A DNA stretch of 6,660 bases from positions 1 to 6,660 of the forward strand of contig JBFJVD010000165.1 in assembly GCA_041624375.1 (NCBI GenBank). Reading direction: 5' to 3'. Within the stretch, counting starts at the first letter, position 1. Each line of letters starts with the position of its first letter. Position numbers and translations under genes: made by a program. Below, in pieces: positions 5,749 to 6,660 of this stretch. This DNA comes from JBFJVD01 sp041624375. GTDB taxonomy: Bacteria > Chloroflexota > Anaerolineae > Anaerolineales > E44-bin32. The notes under the pieces are model-generated. The model saw only the letters and a program-made list of their open reading frames with translations, did no database searches and was not told the DNA's origin.

Positions 5749-6660
5749 TCAGAATTCGCGCGCGGCGAGTACGTTCCCGCCCACTTGATTCAGGGCGCTG
5801 TATAGATAATACATACGGATGTCGAAGGGGCCGCGCGCCGGCGTTTCGCCATCCAGGAGCATCTCATCGCCGATGACCTGCTCGACCTCAGGGAACGGGA
5901 TGTGTTCCTCATCCGAGCCGACGCTGACGATGGCATCTGACTCGGGGACGCTGTAAAAGAGGGGGAAGTCGCGGCCGTCAGCCCCCGGGCTCTCGTAAGA
6001 TAGCACCGTCGTCTTGATGCCCGCCTGCTCCATGTACTGACAGGCGAGCATCATATCGATCGCCGAATTCCCCCCACCCTCGGCCGACAGGACTACCCCA
6101 TCTGCGCCGATAAACGCCGCGAGCTTCGACGCCCAGTAGGACGAGCGCTCCTTCTCCGTCTGCGTGTAATTGTGCCCCCGGTTCAGAATCACCCCCTGGA
6201 AGTTCAACGACTTTCCGTGATGGGTGAAGAGCTCCATCATCACCGGATTGTTCTGGTGGAAGTAGGTCGGGTTCTTGAAGCAGGCATAGACATAGACGCC
6301 GCTCACAAGCGCCCCGTCCAGGATCTCGTTGGGATGGATCAGCGTCGGCACCAGGTTGTGGATCACCTGGCCATAGAGGTACGTGTCCGCCATGCTGCCC
6401 TGCCCTTGCAACTGGTAGAAGTAGGCAACATTCGGCAGATCCGGGTCGTGCTGTGAGAGGTCGAAGGTGTCCACCCGGTCGGGCTGCACCCCGAGGCTCA
6501 CGCGCGCCAGCCGATCGGCGACCCGGAGCCCCGCCCGGCGCACCGCGTCGTCATAGTCCTCATTATCCAACCCCGGCTGCGGCTTGAGCGCCAGCACAAG
6601 GTTCACCACTTGCGACATCGGGCTGTAGACCGCCGTGGGGCCCGACATGTCCACAATCGC
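5749..6660 (-). CDS. grdE: Partial glycine/sarcosine/betaine reductase component B subunit (GrdE/GrdG/GrdI type), 5' end outside window
   Basis: The frame is open to the window edge and reads A-I-V-D-M-S-G at the start of the visible part. The GTG at 6652-6654 is therefore an internal Val, not a start. About 304 of the family's roughly 430 residues are visible, ending at TGA 5749-5751. Residue numbers below count that Val as 1. Family stretches include VDMSGPTAVYSP, VNLVLALKPQPGLDNEDYDDAVRR given in part at 17-40, PTLIHPNEILDGALVSG (103-119), HQNNPVMMELFTHHGK (133-148), EKERSSYWASKL (167-178) and AEGGGNSAIDMM (191-202). In characterised GrdE a pro-protein cleaves itself between Asn and Cys to form a pyruvoyl group. 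Here the equivalent place, about 181 residues from the C-terminus, reads G-V-Y-V-Y-A-C-F-K-N. There is no Asn-Cys pair anywhere in the visible protein. The subunit should pair with the GrdB-like protein encoded 32 bases downstream. Whether it still processes itself or binds an amine substrate is doubtful. Confidence 0.9.
   Translation of the reverse strand, partial: AIVDMSGPTAVYSPMSQVVNLVLALKPQPGLDNEDYDDAVRRAGLRVADRLARVSLGVQPDRVDTFDLSQHDPDLPNVAYFYQLQGQGSMADTYLYGQVIHNLVPTLIHPNEILDGALVSGVYVYACFKNPTYFHQNNPVMMELFTHHGKSLNFQGVILNRGHNYTQTEKERSSYWASKLAAFIGADGVVLSAEGGGNSAIDMMLACQYMEQAGIKTTVLSYESPGADGRDFPLFYSVPESDAIVSVGSDEEHIPFPEVEQVIGDEMLLDGETPARGPFDIRMYYLYSALNQVGGNVLAAREF

Noticed and set aside
5707..5751. 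Possible Sec readthrough of the TGA ending the GrdE-like gene
   Set aside because: Readthrough would add only 13 codons before another TGA at 5707-5709. The region holds the Shine-Dalgarno of the next gene, and the protein already ends at the family's expected length.
6652..6654. GTG as the start codon of the GrdE-like gene
   Set aside because: The frame continues open upstream (A-I before V-D-M-S-G) to the window edge, and about 125 residues of the family's N-terminus are still missing. This is an internal valine.
1..6660. CRISPR arrays, tRNA or rRNA genes, insertion sequences, long direct repeats
   Set aside because: I saw no repeated spacer pattern, no tRNA-like fold, no transposase and no terminal inverted repeats; protein genes fill the window.

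Overview
The window is a compact, high-GC stretch in which every supported gene lies on the minus strand, so transcription runs from high to low coordinates. It carries a glycine/sarcosine/betaine reductase (Grd) type selenoprotein cluster followed by an aldehyde dehydrogenase and two genes of cofactor F420 chemistry. The organism must decode UGA as selenocysteine, because two genes have an in-frame UGA at exactly the family's selenocysteine position. It probably makes F420, because an F420:NADP oxidoreductase-like gene and the start of a luciferase-like (LLM) flavin/F420 oxidoreductase-like gene are present. High GC, selenocysteine and F420 together suggest an uncultured or environmental bacterium (for example Chloroflexota, Actinomycetota, Tectomicrobia or Rokubacteria-like) rather than a low-GC amino-acid-fermenting Clostridium. 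This assignment is inference only.

Layout in transcription order. (1) 6660-5749: a GrdE/G/I-type component B subunit, with its 5' end outside the window. (2) 5716-4418: a GrdB/F/H-type selenoprotein with Sec347, read through UGA at 4676-4678, with a perfect 7-bp hairpin just downstream as SECIS candidate. (3) 4357-2924: GrdC, the thiolase-like component C subunit. (4) 2869-2411: GrdA, the selenoprotein A carrier, with Sec43 at UGA 2741-2743 in a CFVU motif. (5) 2388-928: a full-length NAD(P)-dependent aldehyde dehydrogenase. (6) A terminator-like hairpin at 848-894. (7) 822-133: an NpdG/Fno-like F420:NADP oxidoreductase. (8) 76-1: the first 25 codons of an LLM-type oxidoreductase. Gaps between genes are 22 to 105 bases, most genes have a good Shine-Dalgarno sequence, and genes 1 to 5 look like one operon.

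In the known Grd system, component B (GrdE plus GrdB) activates a glycine-type substrate and transfers a carboxymethyl group to the selenocysteine of GrdA. GrdA then delivers an acetyl-level thioester to component C (GrdC plus GrdD), which releases acetyl phosphate. This cluster departs from that in four visible ways. The GrdE-like subunit has Val-Tyr where the Asn-Cys self-cleavage (pyruvoyl) site is expected. The GrdB-like motif is U-G-T-G-T-R-C instead of U-G-T-C-T-R-C. The gene order is E-B-C-A with no GrdD and no thioredoxin genes in the window. The neighbours are aldehyde dehydrogenase and F420 genes. Together these suggest a non-canonical Grd-type selenoenzyme with a different substrate or different product release. 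That is a hypothesis, not something the sequence proves.
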